Shown here one piece after another: positions 60,954 through 64,000 of a stretch of 64,000 bases of DNA. Every line of letters begins with the position of its first letter. Within the stretch, counting starts at the first letter, position 1. Origin of the DNA: Clostridium sp. UBA4108 (lineage in GTDB: Bacteria; Bacillota; Clostridia; Clostridiales; Clostridiaceae). The position numbers and the translations under genes were made by a program. Location: the NCBI GenBank assembly GCA_002381695.1, contig DFXM01000001.1, positions 182,186 to 246,185 of the forward strand, given 5' to 3'. The notes under the pieces are model-generated. The model ran no database searches and was not told where the DNA came from. It saw nothing but the letters and a program-made list of their open reading frames with translations.

Positions 60954-61247
60954 ATGATAACAACAAGACAAAGAAGCTATTTAAGAGCTTTAGCACATAA
61001 TTTAGAACCAATATTTCAAGTTGGAAAAGGTGGAATAGAGGAAAACTTTTTAAAACAGGTGGATCAAGCGCTAGAAGCTAGAGAACTTATAAAAATAAAA
61101 ACTTTAAACAATAGTGGTATTACATCAAGAGAAGCTTCAGATATGATATGTGAAGAACTAGGATGTGAGGGAGTTCAGGCTATTGGAAGTAAGTTTACGA
61201 TATATCGAAAGTCTTCTAAAAAGCCTAAAATAGAATTATCTAAGTAA
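60954..61247 (+). CDS. yhbY: CRS1-YhbY (CRM) domain RNA-binding protein
   Basis: A 97-aa ribosome-associated RNA-binding protein. It shows the CRM-domain features RSYLRALAHNLEPIFQVGKG and LKQVDQALEARELIKIK plus the late QAIGSKFTIYR. Follows obg by 9 nt with AGGAGG. In E. coli YhbY associates with pre-50S particles, which fits pairing with obg. No terminator was recognised after it. Confidence 0.95.
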   Translation: MITTRQRSYLRALAHNLEPIFQVGKGGIEENFLKQVDQALEARELIKIKTLNNSGITSREASDMICEELGCEGVQAIGSKFTIYRKSSKKPKIELSK

Positions 61248-61322
61248 TTGTTAGAGATTTATCCATATAATTCTTCTAAATTTCCTTAAAATTAAGCTTT
61301 TATTTAACATAAGTGAAATATG

Positions 61323-61352
61323 TTGATTTGTTACTTAGAGATTTGATAAAAT
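61323..61352 (+). promoter_or_regulatory. Possible promoter for nadD-yqeK
   Basis: TTGATT (61323-61328), 18-nt spacer, TAAAAT (61347-61352). An AACATA-7-TATGTT dyad (61306-61324) touches the -35. Confidence 0.45.
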
Positions 61353-61387
61353 TGCCCTGTATAAACAAAACTTAAAGAGGTGATAGC

Positions 61388-61996
61388 ATGAAAAAAGCTA
61401 TCTTTGGAGGAACCTTTGACCCTATTCACATAGGTCATTTGCATATAGCTTATGAAGCACTATATAGTTTGATATTAGATGAAATTATATTCATACCTAA
61501 TGGTAATCCTCCACATAAATCTAATAAAAGGATTACAAATAGTGAAATTAGGTATGAGATGGTTAAAGAAGCTATAAGCAATGAACCTAAATTTTCTATT
61601 AGCGACTATGAAATAACAAAAAGAGAAATAAGTTATACATATAATACAATTGAGCATTTCAAAAATCTAGAACCTACAACGGAATGGTATTTTTTAGTCG
61701 GATTAGATAGTCTTATGGGACTTAAAAGTTGGAAGAATGTTAAGAGAATACTTGAATGCTGTACATTAGTAGTTTTTAATAGAAGTGGATATACTAATGA
61801 AGAAGTTACAAAAATGAAATGTGAAATAGAAGAAGAATATGGGAAAAGAATTATTATATTGCCAATATCAATATTAGAGATTTCGTCCACAGAAATAAAA
61901 TATAAGATTTCTCAAGGGAAGGTTATAAACTATCTTATTCCTCCTTCAGCTGAAAAGATAATTAATAAATATAATTTATATAGAAATAAGGTGTAG
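61388..61996 (+). CDS. nadD: Nicotinate-nucleotide adenylyltransferase
   Basis: Makes deamido-NAD from nicotinate mononucleotide and ATP. The 202-aa protein begins MKKAIFGGTFDPIHIGHL with the GxFDPxHxGH nucleotide site, then IPNGNPPHK, YFLVGLDSLMGLKSW and the C-terminal ISSTEIKYKI (the SSTxIR-type motif). GAGGTGATAG precedes the ATG. Followed by yqeK after 3 nt, a coupling conserved in Firmicutes. Confidence 0.96.
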   Translation: MKKAIFGGTFDPIHIGHLHIAYEALYSLILDEIIFIPNGNPPHKSNKRITNSEIRYEMVKEAISNEPKFSISDYEITKREISYTYNTIEHFKNLEPTTEWYFLVGLDSLMGLKSWKNVKRILECCTLVVFNRSGYTNEEVTKMKCEIEEEYGKRIIILPISILEISSTEIKYKISQGKVINYLIPPSAEKIINKYNLYRNKV

Positions 61997-61999
61997 CGT

Positions 62000-62581
62000 A
62001 TGTGGAAGGAAGATAAAATAAATGAATATATAAAAATTCATCTTAGTGAAGAGCGATATATTCATAGCTTAGGAGTTATGAAGACTAGTGAGGATTTAGC
62101 AAAACATTATGGAGTAGATGAATATAAGGCTAGGATTGCAGGGCTTTGCCATGATTGTGCTAAAAACTTTTCCTTTGGAGATTTAATAAATAAGGCAAGG
62201 TTAAGTGGGGAGCGTATAGATTATGTTTACTATAAGTCTCCTCAGCTCCTTCATGGAATAGTAGGGGCCTACATAGCAAAGGAACTATTTCGCATAAATG
62301 ATAAAGAAATATTAGATGCAATAAAATACCATACTACTGGAAGAGAAAAGATGTCTATGTTCGAAAAAATAGTGTATATAGCTGATGTAATAGAACCTTC
62401 TAGAAGTTTTAAAGGGGTAAATGATTTACGAAAGTTAGCTTATTTAGATTTAGATAGGTCTCTCCTAAAATCTTTTGATGATACAATAAACTTTGTTGTA
62501 CAAAGGGGAAATGTACTTCATGCTAATACAATAAATGCAAGAAATTATTTGTTGATAAATAGTAGTAATGAGTGGAAATAA
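62000..62581 (+). CDS. yqeK: YqeK-family HD-domain diadenosine tetraphosphatase
   Basis: HD-superfamily hydrolase; the Firmicute family has been shown to split Ap4A symmetrically into two ADP. The 193-aa protein has the HD motif GLCHDCAKNF (about 50-58), a first His in YIHSLGVM and further metal ligands in LLHGIVGAYI, KYHTTG and IVYIADVIEPSR. It is 3 nt after nadD. The lytR and rsfS genes that usually come next in Firmicutes are not here; ridA follows instead. Confidence 0.93.
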   Translation: MWKEDKINEYIKIHLSEERYIHSLGVMKTSEDLAKHYGVDEYKARIAGLCHDCAKNFSFGDLINKARLSGERIDYVYYKSPQLLHGIVGAYIAKELFRINDKEILDAIKYHTTGREKMSMFEKIVYIADVIEPSRSFKGVNDLRKLAYLDLDRSLLKSFDDTINFVVQRGNVLHANTINARNYLLINSSNEWK

Positions 62582-62642
62582 CAAATTTTATAAGTTATAT
62601 ATTAAATTTAATATAATTAAGTAATTTTAGGAGGAGTTAAAA

Positions 62643-63026
62643 ATGGAGAAAAAAATAATTAGTACAGCTAAAGCGCCAAAAGCTTTAGGCCCATATTCTC
62701 AAGCTGTTAAGGTAGGTAATTTACTATACACTTCAGGACAATTAGCAATTAATGCTGAGACTGGAGAATTTATTAATGATGACATACAAAGAGCAACAGC
62801 TCAATCATTAGATAATGTTAAGGCTATATTAGAAGAAGCAGGGACATCTTTAGATAAAGTAGTTAAAACTCTAGTATTTTTAAAAGATATGAATGACTTC
62901 GCTGCTATGAATGAAATTTATGCAAAATATTTTGAGAATAATCCACCAGCAAGATCTTGTGTTCAAGCTGGTAAATTGCCAAAAGATGCACTAGTAGAAA
63001 TAGAAGTAATCGCTATAGTAGAATAA
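62643..63026 (+). CDS. ridA: Reactive intermediate/imine deaminase RidA
   Basis: Trimeric enzyme that hydrolyses reactive 2-aminoacrylate and related imines made by PLP enzymes. The 127-aa protein has the YjgF/YER057c/UK114 signature: TAKAPKALGPYSQAVKVGN, LLYTSGQLAI, then the catalytic Arg in PPARSCVQAGKLPKDALVEI. Full length. AGGAGG upstream; preceded by an AT-rich gap and followed by a strong stem-loop, so probably monocistronic. Confidence 0.95.
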   Translation: MEKKIISTAKAPKALGPYSQAVKVGNLLYTSGQLAINAETGEFINDDIQRATAQSLDNVKAILEEAGTSLDKVVKTLVFLKDMNDFAAMNEIYAKYFENNPPARSCVQAGKLPKDALVEIEVIAIVE

Positions 63027-63043
63027 TTAGGGATATTAATATT

Positions 63044-63069
63044 TAAGCCTCCAAATGGTTGGAGGCTTA
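63044..63069 (+). terminator. Stem-loop after ridA
   Basis: TAAGCCTCCAA (63044-63054) pairs perfectly with TTGGAGGCTTA (63059-63069) on an ATGG loop. The T-tract after it is interrupted (TTATAATGG), and the rluD ribosome-binding site follows within 10 nt. Confidence 0.7.
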
Positions 63070-63089
63070 TTATAATGGAAAGGTGAGAT

Positions 63090-63983
63090 ATGAACACTAT
63101 AGTATATAACATTGGTAAAGAAGGAAATGATGTAAATATAAGATTTTATATGAAATATACTTTAAATCTTTCGAGTAGATTAATAAAGAATGCTGCCATG
63201 GATAAAAGAATTAAAGTTAATGGAAAGGTTATAAAGCTTAGATATACATTAAAAGAGGATGATGTATTAGAATTGATAATTAATAAAGAAGAAAGTCAGA
63301 ATATAGAACCAGAAAATTTAAATATAGAGGTTGTATATGAAGACGAAGATCTACTAATCGTTAATAAACCTCCTTATATGGTTGTACATCCAAGTAAGAG
63401 TCATGCCGCAGGAACCTTAGCAAATGGAATAATGTATCATTTTAAAGAGAATAGAGATAGTTCTATAGTTAGATTAGTTAGTAGATTAGATATGAATACT
63501 TCAGGACTTGTAATGATAGCTAAAAATCAGTATGCACATATGACTTTAGCAAAAGCTTCGGATGAGAATAAAATAAATAAAGTTTATTTAGCAGTTATTC
63601 ACGGAAAGCTGGACCCTCAGGAAGGTACTATAGATTTACCTATCGGGAGAATGAGTGAGGATGATATAAAAAGAAAAGTAATGGATGAGGGACAAAGAAG
63701 CGTTACTCATTATAAAACCATAGATTCATTTGAAGAAGGAAGCATAGTAGAACTTAAACTTGAAACAGGAAGAACCCATCAAATAAGAGTACATTTAAGT
63801 CATTTAGGCCATCCTATTTATGGAGATACATTATACGGTATAGAGAATGATGAAGTTATATCTAGGCAGGCACTCCATGCTTATAAATTAGAATTACCAC
63901 ATCCTAAGACAGGAACAATTATAGAAGTTTGTAGTAATATACCAGAGGATATTAAAAAACTGATTGAATGTATTAAGAAATAA
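63090..63983 (+). CDS. RluA-family rRNA/tRNA pseudouridine synthase
   Basis: Pseudouridine synthase of the RluA/RluC/RluD group, 297 aa. An N-terminal S4 RNA-binding domain (about 15-75, SSRLIKNAAMDKRIKVNG) is followed by the catalytic domain with VNKPPYMVVHPS, SRLDMNTSGLVMIAK (the catalytic Asp; the usual His of HRLD is Ser here), then LETGRTHQIRVHLSHLGHPI and YGDTLYG. The substrate could be 23S rRNA (RluD-like) or another RNA. GGAAAGGTGAG precedes the ATG. The stop is inside the window, so the gene is complete. Confidence 0.92.
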   Translation: MNTIVYNIGKEGNDVNIRFYMKYTLNLSSRLIKNAAMDKRIKVNGKVIKLRYTLKEDDVLELIINKEESQNIEPENLNIEVVYEDEDLLIVNKPPYMVVHPSKSHAAGTLANGIMYHFKENRDSSIVRLVSRLDMNTSGLVMIAKNQYAHMTLAKASDENKINKVYLAVIHGKLDPQEGTIDLPIGRMSEDDIKRKVMDEGQRSVTHYKTIDSFEEGSIVELKLETGRTHQIRVHLSHLGHPIYGDTLYGIENDEVISRQALHAYKLELPHPKTGTIIEVCSNIPEDIKKLIECIKK

Positions 63984-64000
63984 AAATAGTTCATTAATTG

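Noticed and set aside
1..64000. CRISPR array, tRNA, rRNA, insertion sequence or defence system
   Set aside because: No regularly spaced repeats, no tRNA-like cloverleaf, and no transposase, restriction or toxin-antitoxin genes were seen on either strand.

Overview
The window is AT-rich, low-GC Gram-positive DNA. Every gene that can be supported lies on the + strand. The gene orders topA-codY-rpsB-tsf-pyrH-frr-uppS-cdsA-dxr-rseP-ispG-polC-rimP-nusA-infB, pnp-M16-ymxH-dapG-tepA-ftsK, maf-radC-mreBCD-mrdA-minCDE-rodA-mgsA-spoIVFA/B and rplU-prp-rpmA-obg are those of Clostridia. Sporulation genes (spoVS, spoIVFA-like, spoIVFB, a SpoIIIE/FtsK translocase) and a PolC-type polymerase point to an endospore-forming Clostridium. 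The species cannot be named from this sequence alone. Uniform strand use fits a leading-strand core region.

Layout. 1-2.85 kb: topA (5' end outside the window) and codY. 3.1-7.9 kb: rpsB-tsf, pyrH-frr, uppS-cdsA. 8.2-15.8 kb: dxr-rseP-ispG-polC. 16.0-23.5 kb: a long translation/RNA operon, rimP-nusA-rnpM-ylxQ-infB-rbfA-nrnA-truB-ribF. 23.5-26.1 kb: rpsO and pnp. 26.3-34.3 kb: M16 peptidase, ymxH, dapG, tepA, ftsK/spoIIIE, rimO, pgsA. 34.4-39.6 kb: recA with an SOS operator, rny, spoVS, an aminotransferase and HPr. 39.7-42.5 kb: the only accessory-looking stretch, with a lone tyrosine recombinase, an unknown 156-aa protein, a SPOR-domain protein and a DUF4321 membrane protein. 42.5-54.2 kb: maf, radC and cell-shape, division and sporulation membrane genes. 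54.3-59.5 kb: radical-SAM/DUF2344/rng, then rplU-prp-rpmA behind an L21 leader. 59.5-64 kb: obg-yhbY, nadD-yqeK, ridA and an RluA-family pseudouridine synthase.

How the genes work together. Most serve translation: ribosomal proteins S2, S15, L21 and L27, EF-Ts, RRF, IF2, assembly factors and tRNA/rRNA modification. Others serve RNA turnover (RNase Y, RNase G, PNPase, NrnA), the isoprenoid-to-undecaprenyl and phospholipid supply (Dxr, IspG, UppS, CdsA, PgsA), and wall elongation and septum placement (MreBCD, PBP2, RodA, MinCDE). Replication and repair are represented by PolC, RecA, RadC and TopA.

No prophage, insertion sequence, CRISPR array, tRNA, rRNA or defence system was seen, and no convincing new multi-gene system. 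The main points of interest are regulatory: a 34-bp perfect palindrome upstream of obg, a hairpin that buries the tepA ribosome-binding site, a dyad over the rny -35 element, sigma-H and sigma-E-like promoters, and several ribosomal-protein leaders.
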